The notes under the pieces were generated by a model. That model was not told where the DNA came from. It saw only the letters and a list, made by a program, of their open reading frames with translations, and made no database searches. A DNA stretch of 61,850 bases, from the NCBI GenBank assembly GCA_903879915.1, contig CAIRNJ010000045.1, positions 1-61,850 on the forward strand. Direction: 5' to 3'. Below, piece after piece: positions 53,201 through 61,849 of the stretch (the first letter of the stretch is position 1; each line of letters opens with the position of its first letter). The stretch is from an uncultured Elusimicrobia bacterium. GTDB lineage: Bacteria; Elusimicrobiota; Elusimicrobia; Elusimicrobiales; UBA9959. The translations under genes and the position numbers were made by a program.

Positions 53201-53389
53201 ATGAATAACAATACGGGAAACAACAACAATAATCAGCAGCAGAATCAGAACCAGCAGCAGAACCAGCAGCAGAACCAGAACCGGCAGCAGAATCAGAACA
53301 AGAACAACCAGAATACGGATCAGCAAAAGAACCAGAATCAGCAGCAGAATCAGAACCAGCAGCAGAAAAAGAATCCCTGCTGCTGCTGA
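53201..53389 (+). CDS. Tiny Gln/Asn-rich protein ending in Cys-Cys-Cys
   Basis: A 62-aa protein composed almost entirely of Gln and Asn, with a few Lys, Arg, Thr and Asp, ending in PCCC. It is real by context: AAAGGAG precedes the ATG with ideal spacing, it follows the exported protein by 21 bp, and a terminator begins about 27 bp after its stop. Such composition is prion-like and could self-assemble. The terminal cysteines could bind metal or thiolate. No signal peptide is seen. Slippage of its CAGCAGAAY repeats may make the length variable. The function is unknown. Confidence 0.65.
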   Translation: MNNNTGNNNNNQQQNQNQQQNQQQNQNRQQNQNKNNQNTDQQKNQNQQQNQNQQQKKNPCCC

Positions 53390-53415
53390 AGCGCCGCAGG
53401 CTGTTCCTATTAAAA

Positions 53416-53443
53416 GGCCCCGCCCACAAAGCGGGGTCTTTTT
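53416..53443 (+). terminator. Intrinsic terminator after the Gln/Asn-rich gene
   Basis: CCCCGC (53418-53423) pairs with GCGGGG (53431-53436) around a CCACAAA loop. It is followed by TCTTTTTAT. Confidence 0.8.
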
Positions 53444-53491
53444 ATAAGTAAGCATTCATCTGTACTAAAATCGAGGACAAATCGGCGTATC

Positions 53492-53562
53492 TTTACGGTT
53501 TTTTTACGGGTTCAGGGAGTCTTTTTACTTCCATTCCCGACGGACGCGGGGTACACTATTAT
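53492..53562 (+). promoter_or_regulatory. kdp promoter region with phased TTTAC repeats
   Basis: TTTACGG at 53492 and 53503, and TTTAC near 53524, are spaced about 11 and 21 bp apart, roughly one and two helical turns. This resembles the directly repeated T-rich sites bound by KdpE in E. coli. A -10 candidate, TACACT (53552-53557) or TATTAT (53557-53562), lacks a good -35, as expected for an activator-dependent promoter. Confidence 0.5.
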
Positions 53563-53576
53563 ATGGAGAAAAACAT

Positions 53577-53660
53577 ATGAGCTTCCAAATTGCCGGCATA
53601 ATTTCGGCGCTGCTGCTGGTTTACCTGGTGTACGCGGTATTCAACCCGGAAAGGTTCTGA
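53577..53660 (+). CDS. kdpF: KdpF small subunit of the Kdp potassium ATPase
   Basis: A 27-aa single-helix membrane peptide that starts MSFQIAGIISALLL and ends VYAVFNPERF. Length, hydrophobic core and the closing NPERF-type motif match KdpF, which stabilises the KdpABC complex. A TATGGAGA ribosome-binding site lies just upstream. Its stop is one base before kdpA. It is easily missed because of its length. Confidence 0.85.
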   Translation: MSFQIAGIISALLLVYLVYAVFNPERF

Positions 53661-53661
53661 T

Positions 53662-55353
53662 ATGAATAAATTCGACGTGCTTCAGCTCTTGTTGTACGCG
53701 GCCGCGCTGGTTACGCTGGCGAAGCCGCTGGGCTGTTATGTGGCCGGAGCGCTGCAGGATAACAGCGCCCTGCAGTGCCGCGTGTTCGGCCCGGCAGAGC
53801 GGCTGATATACCGGCTGTGCGGCATAAGCCCGGCCGCGCAGATGAACTGGAAAACATACCGCGGCGCGCTGCTGGCCTTCAACGCGCTGGGCCTGGCGGC
53901 GGTGTTCCTGCTGCAGCTGTTCCAGCACAAGCTGCCGCTTAACCCGAACGGCAACGGCCCTGTCGAATTCTGGCTGGCCTTCAATACGGCGGTAAGCTTC
54001 ATGACCAACACCAACTGGCAGGCTTATGCCGGCGAAACGACCTTGAGTTACCTTACGCAGATGCTGGGGCTGGGAGCGCAGAATTTCCTGAGCGCGGCCA
54101 CCGGCATGGCGGTGATGGCCGCAATGGCCCGCGGACTAACAGGGCGGAAAACTGCGGGAGTGGGCAATTTCTGGGGCGACGTCACGCGCGTGACCATAAG
54201 GGTGCTGCTGCCTCTCTCGTTCGTCACTGCCTTCCTGCTCGTCGGGCAGGGCGTGGTGCAGACGTTCAAACCCAACGCGGTGATAACGACCAGCGAAGGA
54301 GCGCGGCAGGCCATACCGCTGGGGCCCGCGGCCTCGCAGGTGGCCATAAAGCAGCTGGGCACCAACGGCGGCGGCTTTTTCAACGCCAACAGCGCGCACC
54401 CGCTGGAAAATCCCACGCCTTTGTCCAATTTTATCGAGATGCTGGCGCTGCTGCTGCTGCCGGGCGCCTGCGTGTTCGCCTACGGCGCCATGACGGGCGG
54501 CAGGGCGCATGCCCGCGTGCTGTTCGCGGTGATGTTCTCCGTCTGGGCGGCCGGGCTGGCCGGCGCGCTGTACAGCGAATATTCCGCCGCCGCCGTGACC
54601 GGCCAAGCCGCGCTGATGGAAGGCAAGGAAACGCGCTTCGGCGTGACCAACAGCGTGCTGTGGGCCGTGTCCACCACCGCGGCCTCCAACGGCTCGGTGA
54701 ACGCCATGCACTCCAGCCTGTCGCCGGCGGCCGGCGGCATAGCCCTGTTCAATATCATGCTGGGCGAAGTTATCTTCGGCGGCGCGGGTTCGGGAATGTA
54801 CGGCATGGCGCTGTTCGTGCTGCTTACTGTTTTCCTGTGCGGCCTGATGGTGGGGCGCACGCCGGAATACCTGGGCAAGAAAGTGGAGAAGCGGGAGATA
54901 CAGATGGCCATAATAGGGATACTGGCTCCCGGCGCGGTAATACTTACGGGCGCGGCGCTGAGCTGCGCGGTGCCCGCGGCGCTGGCCTCCCTTTCAGCCG
55001 GGGGTCCGCACGGCTTCTCGGAGCTGCTTTACGCCTGGAGCTCCGCCGCCGGCAACAACGGCAGCGCTTTCGCCGGGCTGAACGCCAATGCGCCCTTCTA
55101 TACTATTGGCCTGGCCCTGGCCATGCTGGCGGGGCGTTTCGCTGTGATACTACCCTGCCTGGCCATAGCCGGGAGCATGGCGGTAAAGACGCCGTCGCCG
55201 CCTTCGGCCGGCACGCTGCCCACGGACACGCTCACGTTCGGCGTACTGCTGGCGGCGATCATACTGATCGTGGGCGGGCTCACGTTCTTCCCGGCGCTGA
55301 TGCTGGGGCCGGGAGCGGAGCAGCTGCTGATGTACGGCGGGACGGCTTTTTAG
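53662..55353 (+). CDS. kdpA: Potassium-transporting ATPase subunit A
   Basis: K+-binding channel-like subunit of the high-affinity Kdp pump, 563 aa, with about ten helices. Selectivity-filter-like segments are present: FMTNTNWQAYAGE, LGTNGGGFFNANSAHP, TTAASNGSVNAMH, and NNGSAFAGLN. The length is normal. It is followed 9 bp later by kdpB. It transports K+ inward at low external potassium. Confidence 0.96.
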   Translation: MNKFDVLQLLLYAAALVTLAKPLGCYVAGALQDNSALQCRVFGPAERLIYRLCGISPAAQMNWKTYRGALLAFNALGLAAVFLLQLFQHKLPLNPNGNGPVEFWLAFNTAVSFMTNTNWQAYAGETTLSYLTQMLGLGAQNFLSAATGMAVMAAMARGLTGRKTAGVGNFWGDVTRVTIRVLLPLSFVTAFLLVGQGVVQTFKPNAVITTSEGARQAIPLGPAASQVAIKQLGTNGGGFFNANSAHPLENPTPLSNFIEMLALLLLPGACVFAYGAMTGGRAHARVLFAVMFSVWAAGLAGALYSEYSAAAVTGQAALMEGKETRFGVTNSVLWAVSTTAASNGSVNAMHSSLSPAAGGIALFNIMLGEVIFGGAGSGMYGMALFVLLTVFLCGLMVGRTPEYLGKKVEKREIQMAIIGILAPGAVILTGAALSCAVPAALASLSAGGPHGFSELLYAWSSAAGNNGSAFAGLNANAPFYTIGLALAMLAGRFAVILPCLAIAGSMAVKTPSPPSAGTLPTDTLTFGVLLAAIILIVGGLTFFPALMLGPGAEQLLMYGGTAF

Positions 55354-55362
55354 GATGAACCT

Positions 55363-57435
55363 ATGACCACTAATAGTTTCTGGAGCAGGGAACTGGCGGG
55401 CAAGGCGGCGCTGCAGGCCTTCGTAAAGCTCAACCCCGTAACGCTCAGCCGCAGCCCGGTGATGTTCGTAACTCTTATCGGCGCGGCCATGGTCACGCTG
55501 GACGTGCTGGCCGGGCTGCCGCGCGTCTCCGGGTTCGAAGCGCAGATAGCGCTGTGGCTGTGGGTCACGGTGCTGTTCGCCAATTTCGCGGAGGCCATGG
55601 CCGAAGGCCACGGTAAAGCCCGCGCGGAAAGCCTGCGCCGGTCGCGCGTGGAGATAATGGCGCGGCGGCTGGACGGCGGCGCGGAGAAAAAAGTGCCGGC
55701 CTCGTGCCTGCGCAAGGGCGACGCGGTGGTCTGCTCGGCGGGGGACCTGATCCCCGGCGACGGCGAGGTGATAGAGGGCATAGCCAGCGTTGACGAATCG
55801 GCCATAACCGGCGAGTCCGCGCCGGTGATCCGCGAAAGCGGCGGCGACAGGAGCGCGGTGACCGGCGGCACCAAAGTGCTCAGCGACAGGATAGTGGTGC
55901 GCATCACCGCGGAGCCCGGCAAAAGCTTCGTGGACAGGATGATAGCGCTGATAGAGAACGCCAACCGCCAGCGCACGCCCAACGAAATAGCGCTGAGCCT
56001 GGTACTTTCGGCGCTGACCCTGCTGTTCCTGCTGGCGGTGAGCTCGCTCAAATTGTTCGCGGATTACGGCGCGGCCGCGGCGGGGCAGGACCTTTCCGGC
56101 CTGGTCACAGTGCCGGTGCTGGTGTCGCTGCTGGTCTGCCTTATCCCTACCACCATCGGCGGGCTGCTCAGCGCCATCGGCATAGCGGGCATGGACAGGC
56201 TGGTGCAGCGCAACGTCATAGCCAAGAGCGGGCGCGCCGTGGAGGCCGCCGGGGACATAGACGTGCTGATGCTGGACAAGACCGGCACCATAACGCTGGG
56301 CAACCGCATGGCCTCGGCCTTCGTGCCGGCGCCGGGAGTGAGCGAAAGAGAGCTGGCGGAGGCGGCGCAGCTGGCTTCGCTGGCGGACGAGACGCCGGAG
56401 GGGCGCTCCATAGTGGTGCTGGCCAAGACCCGCTTCGACCTGCGGGCCAGGGAACTGCACCCGCACGAGGCGCGGTTCATACCTTTTTCGGCCAACACGC
56501 AGTTCAGCGGCGTGGAACTGCTGAACGCCGGGCGCGAACCGGTACGCAGGATCTTAAAGGGCTCCGTGGCCGCCATAAAGGCGGAATGCGCCGGGCGTTT
56601 TCCGCCGGAGCTGGAAGCCGCGCAGGCCGAGATCGCCAATTCCGGCGGCACGCCGCTGGCGGTAATTGACAACGGCAGGGCGCTGGGGATAGTGCAGCTT
56701 AAGGATATAGTAAAAGGCGGAATAAAGGAGCGCTTCGCCCAGCTGCGCAAGATGGGGATAAAGACGGTGATGATAACCGGCGACAACCCGCTGACGGCCG
56801 CGGCCATAGCGGCCGAGGCCGGCGTGGACGACTTCATGGCGCAGGCCACGCCCGAGTCAAAGCTGGCCCGCATCAGGGCCGAACAGGCCGCCGGGCGCCT
56901 GGTGGCAATGACAGGGGACGGAACCAACGACGCGCCGGCGCTGGCGCAGGCCGACGTGGCCGTTACCATGAACACCGGCACGCAGGCCGCGCGGGAGGCC
57001 GGTAATATGGTGGACCTCGACAGCAACCCCACCAAGCTGATAGAGATAGTAGAGACAGGCAAGCAGCTGCTGATGACGCGGGGCTCACTGACCACGTTCA
57101 GCATAGCCAACGACGTCTCCAAGTATTTCGCCATCATCCCGGCGCTGTTCTGCTCGCTGTACGCCGCGGGCGGTCATGCCGGGCCGCTGGCCGCGCTCAA
57201 CATCATGCGGCTGCATTCGCCGCAGAGCGCCATACTCAGCGCGGTGATCTTCAACGCGCTGGTGATAATATCCCTGATACCGCTGGCGCTGCGCGGCGTG
57301 AAATACGTGGCGGTGGACGCGCAGGCGCTGCTGCGGCGCAATATGCTCATCTACGGCCTGGGCGGCATCCTGGCGCCGTTCGCCGGGATAAAGCTGCTGG
57401 ACGTCATTATCACCGCCGCCGGGCTTGTGAGGTAA
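55363..57435 (+). CDS. kdpB: Potassium-transporting ATPase subunit B (P-type ATPase)
   Basis: Catalytic P-type ATPase subunit that hydrolyses ATP to drive K+ uptake, 690 aa. The phosphorylated Asp305 is in MLDKTGTIT. Other P-type motifs: ITGESAPV, the KGS nucleotide-binding segment, [20 protein letters not shown], and [22 protein letters not shown]. The transmembrane arrangement is standard. It lies 3 bp upstream of kdpC. Confidence 0.97.
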   Translation: MTTNSFWSRELAGKAALQAFVKLNPVTLSRSPVMFVTLIGAAMVTLDVLAGLPRVSGFEAQIALWLWVTVLFANFAEAMAEGHGKARAESLRRSRVEIMARRLDGGAEKKVPASCLRKGDAVVCSAGDLIPGDGEVIEGIASVDESAITGESAPVIRESGGDRSAVTGGTKVLSDRIVVRITAEPGKSFVDRMIALIENANRQRTPNEIALSLVLSALTLLFLLAVSSLKLFADYGAAAAGQDLSGLVTVPVLVSLLVCLIPTTIGGLLSAIGIAGMDRLVQRNVIAKSGRAVEAAGDIDVLMLDKTGTITLGNRMASAFVPAPGVSERELAEAAQLASLADETPEGRSIVVLAKTRFDLRARELHPHEARFIPFSANTQFSGVELLNAGREPVRRILKGSVAAIKAECAGRFPPELEAAQAEIANSGGTPLAVIDNGRALGIVQLKDIVKGGIKERFAQLRKMGIKTVMITGDNPLTAAAIAAEAGVDDFMAQATPESKLARIRAEQAAGRLVAMTGDGTNDAPALAQADVAVTMNTGTQAAREAGNMVDLDSNPTKLIEIVETGKQLLMTRGSLTTFSIANDVSKYFAIIPALFCSLYAAGGHAGPLAALNIMRLHSPQSAILSAVIFNALVIISLIPLALRGVKYVAVDAQALLRRNMLIYGLGGILAPFAGIKLLDVIITAAGLVR

Positions 57436-57438
57436 ATT

Positions 57439-57984
57439 ATGAGAACCACCTGGACAGCGCTGAAACTTTTTATCTGCCTGAGCGCTCTTACCGGGCTGCT
57501 CTACCCGCTGGCGGTATGGGGCGGCGCGCGCCTGTTCCTGCGCGCCAGGGCGGAGGGGTCCATGGTCGAAGCCGGGGGCCGCGCGGCCGGATCCGCGCTG
57601 GTAGGCCAGAACTTTTCCGGGGCGCGATATTTCCATCCGCGGCCTTCGGCGGTGAACTATGGCGCGCTGCCTTCAGGAGGCAGCAACCTTTCGCCCGCGT
57701 CGGCGGCCCTTGAAGCGGCGGTGAAGCAGCGCCGGGCGCTGTACGGCGCCGCGGCCCCGGCCGACATGCTGACCGCCTCGGGCAGCGGGCTTGACCCCCA
57801 CATCAGCCCGGAGGCGGCGCGCCTGCAATGCGCGCGCGTGGCCAAGGCGCGGAGCGCGGCCGAAATTGATATCATGTCCCTTGTGGACGCTATGACCGAG
57901 CCAAGACAAGGGGGCTTCCTGGGGGAAGCGCGCGTGAACGTGCTGCTGCTCAACCTTGAACTGGACGGGAAGTACTCAAAATGA
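57439..57984 (+). CDS. kdpC: Potassium-transporting ATPase subunit C
   Basis: Single-span subunit that assists ATP binding by KdpB, 181 aa. It has an N-terminal helix with LTGLLYPLAVWG, then SALVGQNFSGARYFHPRPSA, and GSGLDPHISPEAARLQCARVA with the conserved DPHISP. The C-terminal part matches KdpC in length. It overlaps kdpD by four bases (ATGA). Confidence 0.96.
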   Translation: MRTTWTALKLFICLSALTGLLYPLAVWGGARLFLRARAEGSMVEAGGRAAGSALVGQNFSGARYFHPRPSAVNYGALPSGGSNLSPASAALEAAVKQRRALYGAAAPADMLTASGSGLDPHISPEAARLQCARVAKARSAAEIDIMSLVDAMTEPRQGGFLGEARVNVLLLNLELDGKYSK

Positions 57985-60656
57985 CCAACGACGGCGCCAT
58001 CCGCCCCGACCCCGACGAACTCCTGAAGTCGCTCAAAAAAGCCGGCGAGCGCGCTAAAGGCGGGAAGCTGAAAATATTCCTGGGGATGTCCGCGGGTGTG
58101 GGGAAAACCTATGCCATGCTGGAGGCCGCGCGCGCCCTTATAAAGGACGGCGCGGACGTGCTGGCCGGCGTGGTGGAAACGCACGGCCGCGCGGAAACGC
58201 AGAAACTGCTGGACGGCGTGCCTGCCCTGCCCAAGCGGGCCATGTCCTACCGCGGCAGGGATTTCCAGGAACTGGATATAGACGCGCTGCTTAAGCGCAA
58301 ACCGGAATACGCGCTGGTGGACGAACTGGCGCATACCAATGTGCCCGGCTCGCGCCATGAGAAGCGCTGGCAGGACATAGTGGAACTGCTGGACCACGGC
58401 GTGAACGTGTACACCACGCTCAACATCCAGCACGTGGAAAGCCGCAAGGAAGACGTGGAACTGGCCACCGGCATCTCTATGCGCGAAACCGTGCCGGACT
58501 CGGTGATAGAGCGCGCGGAACAGATAGAACTGGTGGATATTCCTCCGGAAACGCTGCTCGGCAGACTTGCCGAGGGGAAAGTATATCTCGGAGAAAAGCG
58601 GACCCAGGCCGCCGATAATTTTTTCCAGCAGAACAAGCTGACCGCCCTGCGCGAAATGGCGCTGAGGTTCGCGGGGGATATAGTGGGCAATGAATTGCGC
58701 GAAATGTCGCCGGCCGGGCAGACCTCTAAATTTACGCATGAAAAACTGCTGGTCGCCGTCAGCCATAGCCCGCATTCGCGGCGGCTGATACGCGCGGCCC
58801 GCAAACTCGCTTTCGCCGCCGAGGCTGACTGGCTGGCGCTGCACGTGGACACCGGCCTGCCTCTGTCGGAAAAGGATAAGAACCGCCTGGCCGAGAATAT
58901 AGAGCTCGCCCGGAATCTCGGCGCGGCGATCGTCACGACTACGGACGCGGACCTGGTCCCGGCCATTGCCAGGGTAGCGAAGCAGCACAGCGTTACGAAA
59001 ATACTGATAGGCCGGCCGAGGAGCGGCTTCCTGTCGAAGATAGGGCCTTCCTTGCTGGACAGGCTGCTGGCCGAGACCGATATCGATATCCAGGTCATGC
59101 ACGACACGCGGTCAGCGGCCGGGGCCAAAGAAATATCTTATTTTCCCGTTTTCCGCGCGGAGGGGAAACGCCCGTACCAGTCCGTTATGCTCCTTGTCGG
59201 GGCCGTTACCGTCGCAGGAGCTTTGCTGGAACAGGCCGTCGGGTATCAATCCGTCGGGTTTTTCTATCTGCTTTCCGTCCTGGCGATAGGCGCGGTCTTT
59301 ACCGCTGGCCCGATATTGCTGACCGCCGTGCTGAGCGCGCTCGCCTGGAACTTCTTTTTCATCCCTCCGAAATACACTTTAGGCATAACCAGAACGGAAG
59401 ACGCCCTGATGTGCCTGACCTATCTGCTGGTGGCCGTAATAACAGGATTGCTGGGGCACCGCATACTGCATGCCCAGCGCCTGCTTCGGGCAAAGGAGAA
59501 GTCCAGCGAGGCCATGCTGGATATCATGGGGCAGTTCGCCTTTCAGTCCCGGCGCAAAGAGTGTCTCGATACCGTGATGACCAAAATGCGCAGTTTTTTC
59601 GACGGTTCCTTCGAGGTCATCTTCGCGAAAGCGCCGGGCGAACACGAGATCTCCACCGCCGCTTCGGTGCGCTGGCTTTCGGAGGCGCGGGAGTGGGCCG
59701 TGGCCAGGTGGGTGCTGGATAACGGCAAAGAAGCCGGCTGGAGCACGGATACTTTGAGCTCCTCGCAGGCTTTATACATACCGCTGATCGCCCACGGCAA
59801 AGTAACGGGCGCGCTGGCCTATATGCCGAACAACGCGGCCGTGCCGCTGGGCGAGGAGGCCAGGAGCCTGCTGCTTGCGCTATGCGGACAGATAGCTTTT
59901 TATTTCGAGCAGGAGATATACAGGGAACAGGCGCAGGCGTCAGAGGCGCTGAAACGCTCGGAGAAACTCTATCAGACCATACTCAACAGCGTCTCGCACG
60001 AGATAAAGACCCCGATCACCGCCATAATAGGGCTGGTGTCCGCGCTGGAAGACGAAAAAATTGCCGTCGACCCGCGGGCAAGGAAGCCCATCCTCGACGA
60101 GCTTGCGGAAGCGGCGGAAAGGCTCAACAGGGAAGTAACTAATATCCTGGACATGTCCCGGCTGTCCTCCGGGCTGCTCAGCCTGAAAAAGGAATGGTTC
60201 GACGTGCGGGAACTGGCGGAAGCCTGTGTTTCAAAGCTTGCCCCAAGGCTGGGAGAACACAAGCTGGAGTTACGGGTACCGGACGACTTGCCTTTTTTAT
60301 TCGCGGATTACGCGCTGATGGAACAGGTCCTGGTAAATATCCTGTCCAACGCGCTGAACTACACTCAGCCCGGAAGCCGCATTGAATTGAGCGCCGTCCA
60401 AGAAGGCGAAAACCTGGTCCTTCGGGTGGCGGACAGCGGGCGGGGGATACCGCGGGAATATCTGGGAAAGGTGTTCGCCCCGTTCTTCCGGGTACCCGGA
60501 ACACCTGCCGGCGGGACCGGGCTGGGCCTTGCAATAGCGAAGACAGTACTTGATCTGCACAATGGCACGATAGCGGCATTGAACAGACCTGACGGCGGCG
60601 CGGAATTCCTGATAACGCTGCCGCTCGAGCAGCAGCCCGACCTGGAGACAAAATGA
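57981..60656 (+). CDS. kdpD: Sensor histidine kinase KdpD
   Basis: Membrane sensor for potassium limitation and turgor, 891 aa. An N-terminal KdpD domain carries a Walker A-like GMSAGVGKTYAML (about 36-48). A USP-like domain comes next (about 255-370). Four transmembrane helices (about 400-500, DUF4118 type) are followed by a GAF-like region (about 515-650). The HisKA domain has phospho-acceptor His673 in SVSHEIKTPITAI, and HATPase_c ends with DSGRGIPREYLGKVFAPFFR and GGTGLGLAIAK. It is coupled to kdpC and kdpE by four-base overlaps and phosphorylates KdpE. Confidence 0.96.
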   Translation: MTNDGAIRPDPDELLKSLKKAGERAKGGKLKIFLGMSAGVGKTYAMLEAARALIKDGADVLAGVVETHGRAETQKLLDGVPALPKRAMSYRGRDFQELDIDALLKRKPEYALVDELAHTNVPGSRHEKRWQDIVELLDHGVNVYTTLNIQHVESRKEDVELATGISMRETVPDSVIERAEQIELVDIPPETLLGRLAEGKVYLGEKRTQAADNFFQQNKLTALREMALRFAGDIVGNELREMSPAGQTSKFTHEKLLVAVSHSPHSRRLIRAARKLAFAAEADWLALHVDTGLPLSEKDKNRLAENIELARNLGAAIVTTTDADLVPAIARVAKQHSVTKILIGRPRSGFLSKIGPSLLDRLLAETDIDIQVMHDTRSAAGAKEISYFPVFRAEGKRPYQSVMLLVGAVTVAGALLEQAVGYQSVGFFYLLSVLAIGAVFTAGPILLTAVLSALAWNFFFIPPKYTLGITRTEDALMCLTYLLVAVITGLLGHRILHAQRLLRAKEKSSEAMLDIMGQFAFQSRRKECLDTVMTKMRSFFDGSFEVIFAKAPGEHEISTAASVRWLSEAREWAVARWVLDNGKEAGWSTDTLSSSQALYIPLIAHGKVTGALAYMPNNAAVPLGEEARSLLLALCGQIAFYFEQEIYREQAQASEALKRSEKLYQTILNSVSHEIKTPITAIIGLVSALEDEKIAVDPRARKPILDELAEAAERLNREVTNILDMSRLSSGLLSLKKEWFDVRELAEACVSKLAPRLGEHKLELRVPDDLPFLFADYALMEQVLVNILSNALNYTQPGSRIELSAVQEGENLVLRVADSGRGIPREYLGKVFAPFFRVPGTPAGGTGLGLAIAKTVLDLHNGTIAALNRPDGGAEFLITLPLEQQPDLETK

Positions 60657-61339
60657 AAACGGGAGCCAAAGTACTGGTTATCGACGATGAAAAGTCCATA
60701 CGGCGTTTCATGGACGCCAGCCTGACGGCCAAAGGCTATAACGTATTGCTGGCGAAGACCGGGCAGGACGGCATAAAAGCAGCGGCAGAAGATCATCCCG
60801 ACGTGATAATTCTTGACCTAAACCTGCCGGACAAGGACGGCCTTTCCGTTCTGAAAAAGATCCGGGAATTCTCCCGTGCGCCCGTTATGGTGCTGACCGT
60901 AAAAAGCGCGGACGCGGACAAGGAACTTTTGCTGGATTCCGGCGCGGACGATTACCTTACGAAGCCTTTCAGCCTGCCGGAACTTCTGGCCAGGATACGC
61001 GTGGCCTTACGCCATTCCATCAACCTGCAGGAAGACACAATATTCAGGCATGGAGCGCTCGAAATAGATTTCGGCACGCGGGAAGTCGCCGTCGGCGGCA
61101 AAGCGGTTCATTTGACCGCCACTGAATTCGGCCTGCTAAAGGCGCTGGTCAGCCACGCCGGGAAGATAGTCACGCGGTCCCACCTGTTGTCTGAAGTGTG
61201 GGGGCCGCACGCCATAGAGCAATCCCATTATCTGCGGATATATGTAAGCCAGCTCCGCCGGAAACTTGAAGCCTGCAGCGAGGAGCTCCGCGGGCTGATA
61301 ATCACCGACCCCGGCGTGGGATACAGGATACAGGTATAA
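60653..61339 (+). CDS. kdpE: Response regulator KdpE
   Basis: OmpR-family activator of kdpFABC, 228 aa. The receiver domain has Asp55 in IILDLNLPDKDG and the conserved Lys in YLTKPF. The C-terminal winged helix contains VHLTATEFGLLKALVSHAGKIVTRSHLL and YLRIYVSQLRRKLE, ending in PGVGYRI. It should bind the phased TTTAC repeats ahead of kdpF. It is the last gene of the operon. Confidence 0.96.
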   Translation: MKTGAKVLVIDDEKSIRRFMDASLTAKGYNVLLAKTGQDGIKAAAEDHPDVIILDLNLPDKDGLSVLKKIREFSRAPVMVLTVKSADADKELLLDSGADDYLTKPFSLPELLARIRVALRHSINLQEDTIFRHGALEIDFGTREVAVGGKAVHLTATEFGLLKALVSHAGKIVTRSHLLSEVWGPHAIEQSHYLRIYVSQLRRKLEACSEELRGLIITDPGVGYRIQV

Positions 61340-61430
61340 GATCCTTGAATGCGTTCTGATCTCCCGGACTGGAAAGAAAATTTTTTCGCAGAATCCGGGG
61401 GAAACCTGCGTTCTTAAAAGTGAAAAAGTT

Positions 61431-61520
61431 CGGAGAGGAAGGGATTCGAACCCTTGATACGGGTTTACCCCGTATGCCGGTTTAGCAAACCGGTGCCTTC
61501 AACCACTCGGCCACCTCTCC
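61431..61520 (-). tRNA. tRNA-Ser (anticodon GCT)
   Basis: A class II tRNA read from 61520 to 61431. The acceptor stem is GGAGAGG / CCTCTCC. The D arm contains GCCGAGTGGTTGAAGGC. The anticodon arm CCGGT-TTGCTAA-ACCGG has anticodon GCT, decoding AGC/AGT. A long variable arm (CATACGGGGTAAACCCGTATC) and the T arm AAGGG-TTCGAAT-CCCTT follow. The discriminator base is G and CCA is not encoded. A T-rich stretch (AACTTTTTC) follows on the minus strand. Confidence 0.96.
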
Positions 61521-61522
61521 AC

Positions 61523-61592
61523 TTGTCGCACCCAAATCGCACTGCAAAGCGATTTGGGCGAATAACGCCGGACCTCTAAAGGAAATCGGTCC
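61523..61592. repeat. Hairpin-containing repeat, copy 1
   Basis: TTGTCGCACCC, then a 10-bp stem (CCCAAATCGC, 61531-61540, with GCGATTTGGG, 61549-61558), then CGAATAACGCCGGACCTCTA and GGAAATCGGTCC. The same flanks recur at 61714-61781 around a different stem. It starts 3 bp upstream of the tRNA-Ser 5' end. Confidence 0.75.
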
Positions 61593-61713
61593 GGTGCTCC
61601 ACGAGGGAAGCTAAGCTTCCCTTCGTCGCTCGCTATACCGCCTTCGGCGGTCCGCTCGCTGAACCCTTTTTATAAGGTCCCCGCGCTTGCTACGAAGGAA
61701 GCGCGCGGGCTTA
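61593..61713. other. Hairpin-rich spacer between the tandem repeats
   Basis: No gene is seen. It contains the palindrome GGGAAGCTAAGCTTCCC, the hairpin CCGCC-TTCG-GGCGG with overlapping arms near 61639-61650, and CCGCGC / GCGCGCGG-type pairing near 61681-61709. The whole stretch looks structural or repeat-derived. Confidence 0.5.
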
Positions 61714-61781
61714 TTGTCGCACCCCGCGCTTTACTACTTGCGCGGGGCGAATAACGCCGGACCTCTAGCGGAAATCGGTCC
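61714..61781. repeat. Hairpin-containing repeat, copy 2
   Basis: The same TTGTCGCACCC start and CGAATAACGCCGGACCTCTA / GGAAATCGGTCC end as copy 1. The stem is CCCCGCGC (61722-61729) with GCGCGGGG (61740-61747), so both sides have changed together. It is in direct orientation relative to copy 1. Confidence 0.75.
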
Positions 61782-61816
61782 TATCCAAAACGGATTTACG
61801 CTGGCTAATTCCGTTT

Positions 61817-61849
61817 ATGTACTATGTAATCTACAAACTTTGCCCTTGC
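61817..61849 (+). CDS. Possible start of a gene leaving on the right
   Basis: An ATG at 61817 opens a frame reading MYYVIYKLCPC to the edge. The YYVIYKL pattern resembles the first strand of small GIY-YIG nuclease-family proteins, but eleven residues cannot establish that. No clear ribosome-binding site is seen. Confidence 0.2.
   Translation, partial: MYYVIYKLCPC

Noticed and set aside
53201-53389. The CAG/AAC-type repeat as a simple non-coding microsatellite
   Set aside because: A well-placed ribosome-binding site, an intact frame, a non-repetitive PCCC end and a terminator after the stop favour a gene.
61523-61781. A CRISPR array beside the tRNA
   Set aside because: Only two units, about 190 bp apart, with internal stems that change in a pairing-preserving way and no cas genes. 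It is a structured repeat instead.
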